Below, piece after piece: positions 44,049 through 51,590 of a DNA stretch of 64,000 bases; positions within the stretch are counted from its first letter, which is position 1, and each line of letters opens with the position of its first letter. The DNA is from a virus, in IMG/VR virus record IMGVR_UViG_3300048583_000155, positions 1-64,000 of that record; one strand, 5' to 3'. The notes beneath the pieces were generated by a model. It had not been told where the DNA came from and did not search any database. It was given only the letters and a program-made list of their open reading frames with translations. Made by a program: the position numbers and the translations under genes.

Positions 44049-44654
44049 ATGCCTGATAATAAAGAAGAAAAAGCCAAACGAAAGAAAGCTGTTGCTTTGG
44101 TTGAATACAAACCAAACGAGCTTGGTGTCCGGGATGAAGCATTCGTCACTGAAGGAAATAACCTTAAATCTTTCTATGCCAAAAACTATCCCGACACCGA
44201 TTTGGAAGTAATACCTTTTTATGGTCAAGATGAATTCAATTCCACTAAAGAGAAAATCAAAGGCGTTGAAGATGTGTATCTCATGGGCCATATGGGTTCC
44301 CGTATCGGTAACGTCCCTCATGAAGAAATGGCTAAAACCCTCAAGGACTCCGGCGCCAAGAACTGTACGATAGGCAGTTGTTCTTTCGAAGGTTACGCTG
44401 ATATATACAAGAGTCAAGGATTTCAAAACCTTAAATGGAGAGAAAAAGAACCTTGGCTTGGAGTTTGGGATAACGCCAAAGATATTGATTCCGCTTTCTT
44501 CGCTAAAAGACTCGTTCCTAATCCCGGTCCAACAGATCAACCCGCCAATGTCACCAAACCGGTTCAGGGAGTACACTTCAATCGAATCTTCAACAGACCC
44601 AAAGAAGAGGCTGTTCCGGTTCCTGCTAGACCAAACCCTGCTTTTTTCAAGTAG
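44049..44654 (+). CDS. lone + strand gene: clan-CD-like (caspase/C80-type) cysteine peptidase candidate
   Basis: The 201-residue protein has a Lys/Glu-rich start, then VEDVYLMGHMGSR near residues 76-88 and AKNCTIGSCSFEG near residues 103-115. A strand ending in His-x-Gly and a second strand ending in Ser-Cys about 25 residues later is the dyad layout of clan CD peptidases (caspase, C25, C80, CHAT). The C-terminal 40 residues are Pro-rich. It is the only + gene inside the - strand replication module and ends tail-to-tail with its neighbour, so it looks like an independent insertion (moron). The - strand ORF opposite is considered its shadow. Confidence 0.5.
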   Translation: MPDNKEEKAKRKKAVALVEYKPNELGVRDEAFVTEGNNLKSFYAKNYPDTDLEVIPFYGQDEFNSTKEKIKGVEDVYLMGHMGSRIGNVPHEEMAKTLKDSGAKNCTIGSCSFEGYADIYKSQGFQNLKWREKEPWLGVWDNAKDIDSAFFAKRLVPNPGPTDQPANVTKPVQGVHFNRIFNRPKEEAVPVPARPNPAFFK

Positions 44655-44877
44655 TCTCATACCTTTTCGCGTGTTTTCTACAGAAATGTTTATTAGTCGG
44701 CATTTTTTCAGCACAACACACCACACATCCAAATCCTTTTACATCTACTTTTCTTTTCAGTTGGTGTAAAATCGCAAGTGTAATTCCCATTTGCTTTCTC
44801 ACAGACTGAATCGAATACCCTGACTGAAGAAGCTCAGTCGCATGGATTAGATTTTCAGACCTCATCGAAAATATCAT
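44647..44877 (-). CDS. HTH and zinc-finger small protein
   Basis: The 76-residue protein has an N-terminal helix-turn-helix-like part (SIQSVRKQMGITLAILHQLKRK) and a C-terminal metal site, CVVCCAEK then HFCRKHAKRY (Cys-x2-Cys-Cys and His-x-Cys-x2-His). It is probably a small DNA-binding protein. Its end overlaps the end of the convergent + gene by eight bases. Confidence 0.6.
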   Translation of the reverse strand: MIFSMRSENLIHATELLQSGYSIQSVRKQMGITLAILHQLKRKVDVKGFGCVVCCAEKMPTNKHFCRKHAKRYETT

Positions 44878-45082
44878 CTACTATTTCAACTATTTCTTCA
44901 AGTTCCTGAATCAACGCGTCATTCGAAGCTAATCCTTTGTATTCGAATTTTGCGTTACCGAGTCTTGCTCTGAGTGAAGCCTGTAAATCTTCAACCCCGT
45001 TCCGATAACCCTTGATTCTTTTCGACTGAAGCGCTATTGTCAGGATCAACAAACCTATTATTACGACTATGATTAATTCCAT
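44855..45082 (-). CDS. small membrane-anchored protein
   Basis: The 75-residue product has one N-terminal transmembrane helix (residues 3-20) and a charged helical tail ending in an acidic stretch. An AGGAG sequence lies just before the ATG. A palindromic operator (45096-45108) lies 14 bp upstream. The function is unknown. Confidence 0.55.
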   Translation of the reverse strand: MELIIVVIIGLLILTIALQSKRIKGYRNGVEDLQASLRARLGNAKFEYKGLASNDALIQELEEIVEIVDDIFDEV

Positions 45083-45095
45083 CTCCTAAAGTTAA

Positions 45096-45108
45096 TTAAC
45101 ATTGTTAA
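45096..45108 (-). promoter_or_regulatory. TTAAC-N3-GTTAA operator-like palindrome, site 3
   Basis: TTAACATTGTTAA is a near-perfect palindrome 14 bp upstream of the gene starting at 45082. It overlaps the stop codon of the gene ending at 45105. It belongs to the recurrent operator family. Confidence 0.55.
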
Positions 45109-45305
45109 TCTATCCAATACCTCTTTACTTTTTTTTGATTCGGAAGGGTTACAAATTCCGACTTAATCTGAACACCTTTAGCTTTAAGTTCAAAGCAACG
45201 CGCACCAAGCCTAAAACACCCGAATAAATTCAGCGCTTCCAACGGTGTTATGCTCTTCCCTGATTTCATGTAAGCAAGGATCATTTGGTTTTGCGATTCT
45301 TTCAT
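45105..45305 (-). CDS. HTH-domain small phage protein
   Basis: The 66-residue protein carries a winged-helix-like pattern: NQMILAYMKSGKSITPLEALNLFGCFRLGARCFELKAKG. This is a common small helix-turn-helix family in phages and prophages. It overlaps the preceding gene by four bases. Confidence 0.75.
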   Translation of the reverse strand: MKESQNQMILAYMKSGKSITPLEALNLFGCFRLGARCFELKAKGVQIKSEFVTLPNQKKVKRYWID

Positions 45306-45736
45306 GGTTCGAATTTTATAGTCACATCATCATTCCAATTCGGATTCTTGAATCCTGCGAATTTTTCATTCCAGTAGTTCTTGATTTCTTTCAGAGTCTC
45401 TTCCGGTAACAGACTTTTCAGCGCGGGAGGCAGACTTACTTTCTTTGGAGGCTTGTCGCCTTTGAGTTTGTCTGAGACATAATCGTGCAAAATCCATTTC
45501 TTAAACGCCGGACGTTTGAGTGAATTTTCCTGAATATCTTTGACTGCCATTTGAATATCGGCATTCACTTCTTTCGACACTACTTCGATATCACAGATCA
45601 CTTCCTCCAAGAATTCCCAATCGGTTTCCTGAGCGACTTCCCCGTTTTTTCTTTTTGCCCGGAGCATAATCTTCATCGCGTCTTTATGACTGACTGATAA
45701 AATGTAAGCAAGCTGTTTTGATGTGATTGTTTTCAT
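45302..45736 (-). CDS. unknown 144-aa protein with HTH-like N terminus
   Basis: The first 25 residues (TSKQLAYILSVSHKDAMKIMLRAK) look like a helix-turn-helix. The rest is charged and helical, with a Pro/Lys-rich segment near residue 95. It lies immediately downstream of dnaB and may be a replication accessory protein, which is inference. Confidence 0.5.
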   Translation of the reverse strand: MKTITSKQLAYILSVSHKDAMKIMLRAKRKNGEVAQETDWEFLEEVICDIEVVSKEVNADIQMAVKDIQENSLKRPAFKKWILHDYVSDKLKGDKPPKKVSLPPALKSLLPEETLKEIKNYWNEKFAGFKNPNWNDDVTIKFEP

Positions 45737-45748
45737 AGTTTTTGTTGT

Positions 45749-47194
45749 TTAAAATGGCGAAGGTTTATCGAAATTGTCTATTCCTGAGCTATGAAAGCGA
45801 TCAGGATGATACACTTTAGCAGGCTCTACTTCAGGTATGTTTGGTTTTATCCAATCAGTCATTTTTCCGAACTTACCCAAATATCTAGCGTCAACCGTCT
45901 CAACCGAACCGTTTCTGTGTTTTGCTATATCGACTTCCATCAATTGATGTGTGCTAGACCCGTCTTCCCTAGTATTAAATTCATAATATTCAGGTCTGTA
46001 TGGAAAAATTACTATATCTGCATCCTGTTCGATACTGCCTGAATCTCTAAGATCAGACAATACAGGACGTTTGTCGCCACCCCTAGTTTCAACTGCTCTT
46101 GACAACTGAGACAGTGCGATAACAGGGATATTTAACTCTTTCGCCATCAGCTTTAGACTCCTAGAAATTTCAGAAACTTTATCATTTGTTGTCTTTCCTT
46201 TCCCTAATGTTTCTACCAATTGAAGATAATCCAAAACAATCATGTCAATTTTTTCTTTCAGCTTTAACTTCCTAGCACTGCTTCTCATGGTGATATGATT
46301 GATACCCGGATCATCTACGACTATCGCGTTGTTGGCTACTTTTGAAGAAAACATCGAAAGACTTTCCCAATCATCCTGATTAAAATTACCCGACCTGATT
46401 TTTAACCTTTCAATTTCCCTATCAACCGATATCATTCTGTTCACAAGTTGAATAGAACTCATTTCAAGAGTGTATAAGGCTGTTTTAAACCCTGCTTTAG
46501 CCGCATTCAAAACCAAGTTTACCGCCAAATCAGATTTACCCATTCCGCTTCTTGCTCCAATGATTATCAAATCGGAATTCTGCCATCCTCCCGTCACCTT
46601 ATCCAATGCGTAAATCCCGCTAGGTATTCCCGTTACACCACTCGGTTTTTTAGATGCTGACTCAATTGCCTTTATAGCTTCAGGCAATATATCTTTCACA
46701 TACTTTGATTTTCCTGAATTAAAATATCCTGAATTGATATCAATAATGGCCTTCTCTGCTTTTTCAACCAAAATAACCCCGTCAGAAGTGTCATCGTAAG
46801 CATCTCTCAGTAATGCTCCTGCCATTGAGATTATATCCCTCTTAATCGCCATCTCAGCTATTATCCTAGCATGAACCTGAATATTGGCTGCCGAAGATAC
46901 CCTTGATGTCAATTCAGTGATTGTAAATGCCCCACCCGCTTTCTCTAGGTTCCCTGCCCTTCTAAGTCTGTTTGTTACAGTGAGCAGGTCAATCGGCTCA
47001 CTATCGCAAAACAATTGAACTATCGCCTCATAAATAACCTTGTGAGACTCTTTGTAGAAACTATCCCGGCTAAGTATTTCAGAAATTTCATTTATAGCAT
47101 CTTTTTCGAGCATCAAAGCTCCCAAAACCGCTTCTTCCAATTCAGTTGCTTGTGGGGGCAATTTTCCAATACCTTCTACTTTTTTATCTCTCAT
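45749..47194 (-). CDS. dnaB: replicative DNA helicase DnaB
   Basis: This 481-residue replicative helicase has the DnaB N-terminal domain (LPPQATELEEAVLGALMLE, residues 12-30) and a RecA-like C-terminal domain with Walker A GARSGMGKS (213-221), Walker B IDMIVLDYLQLV, PVIALSQLSR, and SDLRDSGSIEQDADIV. It unwinds the fork and interacts with the primase. It follows a DUF4373-type loader/initiator with a four-base overlap. Length is normal. Confidence 0.95.
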   Translation of the reverse strand: MRDKKVEGIGKLPPQATELEEAVLGALMLEKDAINEISEILSRDSFYKESHKVIYEAIVQLFCDSEPIDLLTVTNRLRRAGNLEKAGGAFTITELTSRVSSAANIQVHARIIAEMAIKRDIISMAGALLRDAYDDTSDGVILVEKAEKAIIDINSGYFNSGKSKYVKDILPEAIKAIESASKKPSGVTGIPSGIYALDKVTGGWQNSDLIIIGARSGMGKSDLAVNLVLNAAKAGFKTALYTLEMSSIQLVNRMISVDREIERLKIRSGNFNQDDWESLSMFSSKVANNAIVVDDPGINHITMRSSARKLKLKEKIDMIVLDYLQLVETLGKGKTTNDKVSEISRSLKLMAKELNIPVIALSQLSRAVETRGGDKRPVLSDLRDSGSIEQDADIVIFPYRPEYYEFNTREDGSSTHQLMEVDIAKHRNGSVETVDARYLGKFGKMTDWIKPNIPEVEPAKVYHPDRFHSSGIDNFDKPSPF

Positions 47195-47979
47195 TGCGGG
47201 TTCCTGTTTAATCTTTTTGGCATTGAGACTACATTGCTTGCTTTAGCATCATCTTTGGACCAATCCTGTTTATTCCAAGAACCGTCCTCATAACTTTTTT
47301 CAACACTGCCAATGTAGGTTGTCCAAGAATGTTTGTACCCGTTTTTATCTTTGAATTTTTTATAAGCCAAAAATTGCTTTTTAAAATACTCAGTCTTATT
47401 TGAAATCTCCATGTACCTGCAAAAATTGCCTATCTTGATAAAATGTGCCGGATGATACATTTCTGAAATACCGAAATACTCAGCAACCATTTTTGTTGTA
47501 TTTTGAAGATCGTCAGAATCAGAAGGAAAAACGAATGTTTCTATTTCATTTTCTTTACTTTCCTTTACTTTCCTTTCCTTTATAGCATTGCCTTCGGATT
47601 GCTTTTGCAATGCGTTCGCATCACTTTCGCTTTCAATACCCTTATTCCATCTATACAAGGCACTTTCTCTTGCTTTTTTTGACTTCTGATCTCTGAAATC
47701 CATCCTCCTTAAAAGGCTTTCTGACCAAAATAAATCTGCTTCAACCACGAATAAACCAAAGTCTTGTATTACACTTTTTATAGTTTCGATATCCTCATGC
47801 AATTCAAACGCTATGCGTTCGCATTGCAATCGCATCTTATAATTGCTTTCATCCCTAAGCATTTCTATTATAGCCCAATAGATTCCATATCCCCGCATTC
47901 CGTATTTCATTCTAAGATTGATGATTTTACTGTCATTCCTAGAGTTACTGTCATGAGAAAAATAATAGGCGTCCTTCAT
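47191..47979 (-). CDS. DUF4373-type replication initiator or helicase loader
   Basis: The 262-residue protein has an N-terminal winged-helix DUF4373 domain (HDSNSRNDSKIINLRMKYGMRGYGIYWAIIEMLRDE at residues 9-43). This is followed by a charged linker and a C-terminal helical part with HSWTTYIGSVEKSYEDGSWNKQDW. Such proteins occur next to DnaB in Bacteroidota phages and prophages and are thought to act in replication initiation, like DnaD/DnaI. It overlaps dnaB by four bases. Confidence 0.82.
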   Translation of the reverse strand: MKDAYYFSHDSNSRNDSKIINLRMKYGMRGYGIYWAIIEMLRDESNYKMRLQCERIAFELHEDIETIKSVIQDFGLFVVEADLFWSESLLRRMDFRDQKSKKARESALYRWNKGIESESDANALQKQSEGNAIKERKVKESKENEIETFVFPSDSDDLQNTTKMVAEYFGISEMYHPAHFIKIGNFCRYMEISNKTEYFKKQFLAYKKFKDKNGYKHSWTTYIGSVEKSYEDGSWNKQDWSKDDAKASNVVSMPKRLNRNPQ

Positions 47980-48590
47980 GATTTCTGAGTTTCTGGCTTT
48001 GGTAAGACATCAAAATCAACGATCCTATTAACCATTAAAGACCTTGATTTATGGTCGAAATGATGGATTTTATGTGTAAAATACTGAGGGTTAAACAGTA
48101 TGTCTTTTAAAGATTGGGTGAATCCATAAGCTGTTTCACAATAGAATTGACTATACAATTGCTGAACTTCAGGATCGTCTTCAAAAGAATCATCAAGCTC
48201 TTCTATTTTTTCAAGAACAGCGTAATGATCTGCATTTATTTTTTTACCTGTAAGCCTGAATATTTTGTAGCCCTGATTTTTTAAAACAGTATCCCTTATT
48301 TTATCCTTTTTTACATCGTGAAATTTTTCCCCGTCACACTCAATGATTATTTTTGTCCTTGGATTACAAAAATCAGTCATATAATTCAACACCGGATACT
48401 GTGGGTAAAAAACCAATCCTTGAATGTATAGATTGTCCCAAACAATTTCTTCTATCGGAGACAATCCGCCATGATCTAAAATAAACTCCCGAATCACATT
48501 CTTGTAAGACCACCTAGAATCTTTTAATATCTTCGGGGATAAATCTTCGTAAAATTCTCGGTAAGCGTTTAATTTTTCTTTCCAGTCCAT
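47976..48590 (-). CDS. DUF559-like PD-(D/E)XK nuclease
   Basis: The protein has SPIEEIVWDNLYIQGLVF, then QYPVLNYMTDFCNPRTKIIIECDGEKFHD and a downstream GYKIFRLTGKKI, the core strands of DUF559/Vsr-like nucleases with Asp and the E-C-D acidic pair. The ATG at 48590 is chosen because the upstream GTG at 48641 overlaps a small HTH gene; the longer form (221 aa) remains possible. It starts the DUF4373-dnaB cluster. The role is probably DNA repair or host DNA degradation. Confidence 0.72.
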   Translation of the reverse strand: MDWKEKLNAYREFYEDLSPKILKDSRWSYKNVIREFILDHGGLSPIEEIVWDNLYIQGLVFYPQYPVLNYMTDFCNPRTKIIIECDGEKFHDVKKDKIRDTVLKNQGYKIFRLTGKKINADHYAVLEKIEELDDSFEDDPEVQQLYSQFYCETAYGFTQSLKDILFNPQYFTHKIHHFDHKSRSLMVNRIVDFDVLPKPETQKS

Positions 48591-48633
48591 TCGGGTGAAT
48601 TTTAAACTTTGTTTAACTTTTTGAGAAAATTTT

Positions 48634-48789
48634 TTAACCACAGTAAACTAACGTAGCTCCGTTTATCTTAACGGTAGTGAGTTCGCCTGCTTTTACTTTT
48701 TGACTTATTCTTCCTTTTGAAAGCCCGACTTTCTTAGCGTACTCTGTTTGGGTGTAGAGTTTGCTTCTGTCGATTTTAAGTGAATCCAT
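48634..48789 (-). CDS. 51-aa helix-turn-helix protein
   Basis: The product MDSLKIDRSKLYTQTEYAKK continues with VGLSKGRISQKVKAG and a two-strand wing (TTVKINGATLVY). This is the excisionase-like HTH layout also seen in the genes at 1610-1843 and 48986-49195. The peptide is too short for a default gene search. It is likely a DNA-binding regulator. Confidence 0.65.
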   Translation of the reverse strand: MDSLKIDRSKLYTQTEYAKKVGLSKGRISQKVKAGELTTVKINGATLVYCG

Positions 48790-48831
48790 ATTTCAATATT
48801 AAACAAAGTTTATGTAACGACAAAACATTTC

Positions 48832-49062
48832 TTAAAGATTTTCTTCATACTCATGGGTAATCTCACAAGCGTGTCCGGTGTTTCGGATTGCCTGCATTAC
48901 TGCATTGAAGAAATTCAGTCTATCGACAGGATTCGGGATATCAAAAAAGAACACGCGCCCTTTTTTATAGAGATACCCATTGGTGTCATTTAGACTTTTT
49001 TCTAGTCTTCGAAACTGCGCTCTTTCTGCTTGAAAATTCTTTAGATTCAGGAACACCTTCAT
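48832..49062 (-). CDS. unknown 76-aa protein
   Basis: No family was recognised. The product contains YKKGRVFFFDIPNPVDRLNFFNAVMQAIRNTG. It overlaps the upstream HTH gene by 77 bases in another frame; the overlap is larger than usual here, so the start may be later than annotated. Confidence 0.45.
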   Translation of the reverse strand: MKVFLNLKNFQAERAQFRRLEKSLNDTNGYLYKKGRVFFFDIPNPVDRLNFFNAVMQAIRNTGHACEITHEYEENL

Positions 49063-49195
49063 ATTCGATCATTCTCCCTCCTTTTGTTTCGACTAATTTT
49101 AGCATTCCTTTGTTGGCAAGCTGAGTAATCCAGCTTCTCGATTTTCCGATTGCACGCGCAAACTCGGCAAATGTCCATAAGTTCTCTTTTTTCAT
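48986..49195 (-). CDS. excisionase-like HTH protein
   Basis: The 69-residue protein has LWTFAEFARAIGKSRSWITQLANKGMLKLVETKGGRMIEYEG, a helix-turn-helix followed by a wing as in excisionase/MerR-type modules, and a basic Ser/Lys-rich tail. An operator-like palindrome lies 11 bp upstream (49206-49218). It is a candidate regulator. Confidence 0.65.
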   Translation of the reverse strand: MKKENLWTFAEFARAIGKSRSWITQLANKGMLKLVETKGGRMIEYEGVPESKEFSSRKSAVSKTRKKSK

Positions 49196-49205
49196 CCATC
49201 AAAGG

Positions 49206-49218
49206 TAAACAGTGTTAA
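49206..49218 (-). promoter_or_regulatory. operator-like palindrome, site 4 (imperfect)
   Basis: TAAACAGTGTTAA matches the TTAAC-N3-GTTAA pattern except at the second base. It lies 11 bp upstream of the excisionase-like gene. Confidence 0.45.
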
Positions 49219-49226
49219 TGATTAAA

Positions 49227-49478
49227 TCAACGATTTTTCTTACTTTCCTGATACTTTAAAAATCCCATAACCAAAGCGGTCATTGATTCTTCGCTCAATC
49301 CGATGTTTGTGTAAGCGACACCCCGGATATTAAATGATTTCGATGTTACAATCCCTTTTCCGACAAAGTTTTTAAACTCCATCTGAAAAGCTCCGTTTTC
49401 TTCGACTACCGTAAACCCTTTGTTATGTGATCGGTACTTAAACCCGTTTTTATAAAGAATTGATTTTGGTTTTTTCAT
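49227..49478 (-). CDS. unknown 83-aa protein
   Basis: No family was recognised. It is a basic protein with alternating strands (GFTVVEENGAFQMEFKNFVG) and a helical end. It lies between two short membrane or HTH genes in the - operon. Confidence 0.5.
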   Translation of the reverse strand: MKKPKSILYKNGFKYRSHNKGFTVVEENGAFQMEFKNFVGKGIVTSKSFNIRGVAYTNIGLSEESMTALVMGFLKYQESKKNR

Positions 49479-49492
49479 AAATCAATAAATTT

Positions 49493-49585
49493 TTATGATA
49501 AGAAAAATATTGAAATGTAACACGCTACGACCAATATTACAACCACAATAAGCATTATGTCCCAAACCCCATCTTCAGTTTCCAT
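49493..49585 (-). CDS. 30-aa single-span membrane peptide
   Basis: The product METEDGVWDIM is followed by a strongly hydrophobic stretch (LIVVVILVVACYISIFFL). Its ATG overlaps the stop of the upstream gene in the coupling style of this operon. The function is unknown. Confidence 0.5.
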   Translation of the reverse strand: METEDGVWDIMLIVVVILVVACYISIFFLS

Positions 49586-49904
49586 AAACATCTCCCAATT
49601 TAAATCCATGTCCAGCCGGCAAATAGAAAGCATTCACAGCCCTTTTATCAGTCGGGACGTACTTGTAGATACCATTCTTCTTTTTCTTCTTATACGTGTC
49701 AAATTCAACTGTAACGCTGTTTGCATCATAGTGAATTACCCTACCATGTTCCGATGTGAGGATTTCACCCGGAGAACAGGAAAACAGAAGTATTACAATC
49801 AATACCCAAGCAATAATTCCCAAAGGAAACATTGCCTGAATACCTATTTGCTTTTTCGTGTAATTGTACCGCAAGTAGCGGTAGTAGAGGTTAAGGAGTT
49901 TCAT
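49575..49904 (-). CDS. membrane-anchored protein of unknown function (109 aa)
   Basis: A basic N terminus is followed by a hydrophobic segment ending in a lipobox-like sequence (VILLFSCSPG near residues 36-45). The C-terminal part is beta-rich with RVIHYDANSVTVEF. It could be a lipoprotein with a long n-region or a type II membrane protein. It overlaps the upstream gene by 14 bases. Confidence 0.5.
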   Translation of the reverse strand: MKLLNLYYRYLRYNYTKKQIGIQAMFPLGIIAWVLIVILLFSCSPGEILTSEHGRVIHYDANSVTVEFDTYKKKKKNGIYKYVPTDKRAVNAFYLPAGHGFKLGDVYGN

Positions 49905-50106
49905 TTTGCATTAGTTTTTCGTGCAGTGATTCCCAATATACATGTCCCTGTTTTGTTTCTTTCCAAACAAAAGCGTCTCCAAGAGCATCAGATAAGAATT
50001 CCGCTTCTTTATTCCCTGTATAGGGAGTGTCTTTTTTACAATTCTCAATAGCCTCACTTCTATAAGGTTCATCAAGTTCTTTAAGCCATTCAATTACTTT
50101 TTTCAT
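49891..50106 (-). CDS. small conserved-type phage protein (71 aa)
   Basis: The product has IEWLKELDEPYRSEAIENC at the start, LSDALGDAFVWKET in the middle and GHVYWESLH at the end. This pattern is common in small phage proteins of unknown function. It follows a DnaB-unrelated group of membrane peptides. Confidence 0.6.
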   Translation of the reverse strand: MKKVIEWLKELDEPYRSEAIENCKKDTPYTGNKEAEFLSDALGDAFVWKETKQGHVYWESLHEKLMQNETP

Positions 50107-50107
50107 C

Positions 50108-50362
50108 CTACTTCCTCTTAAATATACCCAAAAACTTTCTTTTCGGACAAGTGGAACATTGGAACCTTTTGTTGTTCGCTTTGTGATATTTCCGAACGTT
50201 GTCGTTCTTGTACTTTGGTATTTCCGTTACCGTAGTGGCTTCCAAAGTACTCGCATGAGATGGTTGGGTGTTACACATGAACACAAGCGCAAACAGGATA
50301 TATACAAGCCATGTAGCGTTATCCCATGCTGATTTTTTCGATACTTCTATTTTTGTTTTCAT
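50108..50362 (-). CDS. small membrane or secreted protein with a CxxC motif
   Basis: The 84-residue product has a hydrophobic segment (residues 18-32: TWLVYILFALVFMC) that may be a signal or anchor, and a basic C terminus with FQCSTCPKRKF (C-x2-C). No family was recognised. Confidence 0.5.
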   Translation of the reverse strand: MKTKIEVSKKSAWDNATWLVYILFALVFMCNTQPSHASTLEATTVTEIPKYKNDNVRKYHKANNKRFQCSTCPKRKFLGIFKRK

Positions 50363-50374
50363 AGTTTTGGTTCG

Positions 50375-50749
50375 TTAATATTTTTTACCGTGTTTGTGAG
50401 GTCTTAATTTGTTGTACCTTACCTTGGCCCGAATATGCCTTTCAAGATCAATTCCTTTGAATGCTGCCAAATCCATGACTCTAATCATGATGTCAGCGAG
50501 TTCATCTTCAAAAGTATCTTTGCATTGCTCGGTAAAGTTTTGCTTAAAATCTTCCCCGCTTACCCATCCTAGCAATACATTGAATTCAGAATCATTCAAG
50601 TTTGCGTGTTTACCATGTCTATCTGCCTCAAGAGCTTCGCTTGCTTCCGAATGGATTAAAGCAATCATTTCGCCGATGTTTTTTGGACCATCGTAAAAAC
50701 CTTTTTCTTTGTTGTTTTGATGGATTTGTTTTGCTAGTTCGTTTATCAT
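50375..50749 (-). CDS. MazG-like nucleotide pyrophosphohydrolase
   Basis: The 124-residue all-helical protein has HSEASEALEADRHGK near residues 37-51 and FEDELADIMIRVMDLA near residues 83-98, the E-x2-E and E-x2-D metal-binding helices of MazG-type enzymes, which hydrolyse nucleoside triphosphates. Phage MazG-like proteins may alter nucleotide or alarmone pools. The ATG at 50749 is preferred to 50842, which would overlap the upstream 55-aa gene. Confidence 0.78.
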   Translation of the reverse strand: MINELAKQIHQNNKEKGFYDGPKNIGEMIALIHSEASEALEADRHGKHANLNDSEFNVLLGWVSGEDFKQNFTEQCKDTFEDELADIMIRVMDLAAFKGIDLERHIRAKVRYNKLRPHKHGKKY

Positions 50750-50913
50750 TTTTGAATACTTTTTAATAGTTCCTGTTTTTTGGATTCTAGTACTCGCTTT
50801 ACTTCGCTTGCCGTAAATGGCAATCCATGTAAATAAGTACATATACCTAATTCCAAATCCTCAGATATCTCCTCAATTTTTTCAGGTGTTAAAACTGCGT
50901 AGTTGCCTTTCAT
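50746..50913 (-). CDS. 55-aa acidic protein
   Basis: The product MKGNYAVLTPEKIEE continues with ISEDLELGICTYLHG and ends in a helical Lys-rich tail. Its stop overlaps the MazG-like start codon as ATGA, which supports coding. No family was recognised. Confidence 0.55.
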   Translation of the reverse strand: MKGNYAVLTPEKIEEISEDLELGICTYLHGLPFTASEVKRVLESKKQELLKSIQK

Positions 50914-50923
50914 ATCTGTTTTG

Positions 50924-51286
50924 TTAAATTTTCCAGTCTAAATCAACTACGCACATCCCTATTCTTGGATGATATTGAATAGCGCATTTGTATTTGTCTG
51001 CAAGTTTTAAAAATTCATCATAAAACTCCTTATGCCTATCATTTTGCATATTGGAATTAATATTTATTCTTTGACCGTCTAAGCTGGCTATTCTTAATCC
51101 TTCCAACATTCCAATCTCAATACCTTGAAACCAAATTTCCCTTACTGTTTTCTGATTGTATTTAGGTGTAAGTCTAAAAAAACCTTTTGTGGTAAAACTT
51201 GTGTCAACTCTTTTTAACCTTTGAATTTCATCAAATACCCTTGGATCATCTGGGTATTCACTTTTTAAGCATTTATTTCCTTTCAT
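50924..51286 (-). CDS. unknown 120-aa protein
   Basis: No family was recognised. A basic N terminus (MKGNKCLKSEYPDDPRVFDE) is followed by EIWFQGIEIGMLEGLRIASLDG, and the C terminus has CAIQYHPRIGMCVVDLDW. It lies just downstream of a 304-bp non-coding region. Confidence 0.5.
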   Translation of the reverse strand: MKGNKCLKSEYPDDPRVFDEIQRLKRVDTSFTTKGFFRLTPKYNQKTVREIWFQGIEIGMLEGLRIASLDGQRININSNMQNDRHKEFYDEFLKLADKYKCAIQYHPRIGMCVVDLDWKI

Positions 51287-51590
51287 ATCTTAATTATTAA
51301 TGGGTTAGAAAAATACCGTCTTTCCGGCTGTCACGATTTTACCATTGTCAGACAATTGTTTTGCCTCTCATTACCTCAATGGTTTTGGGGGACGTTTACC
51401 TGATTATCCGTCACCATTCCACTATGCAGGGGAAAATATTTTAAAACAAGACGGCTGTTCAATAAATAACGATCCTAAATTTGTTTAAGGTTAGAGATTT
51501 AAACCGTCCTGTTTTGGTGGAGGAAGTAGGCTACGACCCTACGCACATATCCACTTACATATTGACTGTATTTATAAACCCTAATCAATA
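51287..51590 (-). other. 304-bp non-coding region with several inverted repeats
   Basis: No convincing ORF is present. Five inverted repeats lie in series: 51344-51356 (13-bp palindrome), GACG/CGTC 51391-51412, a two-part stem 51443-51515 (AAAACA and GACGG with their complements), a nested stem 51517-51554 (GTGG plus GTAGG with a 7-nt loop), and ATATTGA/TCAATAT 51559-51591. On the - strand the fourth resembles a tRNA T-arm followed by CCACCA, but no matching acceptor 5' strand is found. A structured RNA or replication element is possible. Confidence 0.4.

Noticed and set aside
44037-44732. 231-codon open frame on the - strand opposite the lone + gene
   Set aside because: The + strand frame has soluble protein composition, a His/Cys motif pair and a -7 box. 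The - strand product is an odd mix of Phe and Ser without domains, so it is treated as the antisense shadow.
51517-51554. tRNA gene suggested by a T-arm-like hairpin followed by CCACCA on the - strand
   Set aside because: The required 5' acceptor strand and the anticodon and D arms are not found within a normal distance, and the loop does not match TTCRANY well. At most it is a tRNA 3' fragment.
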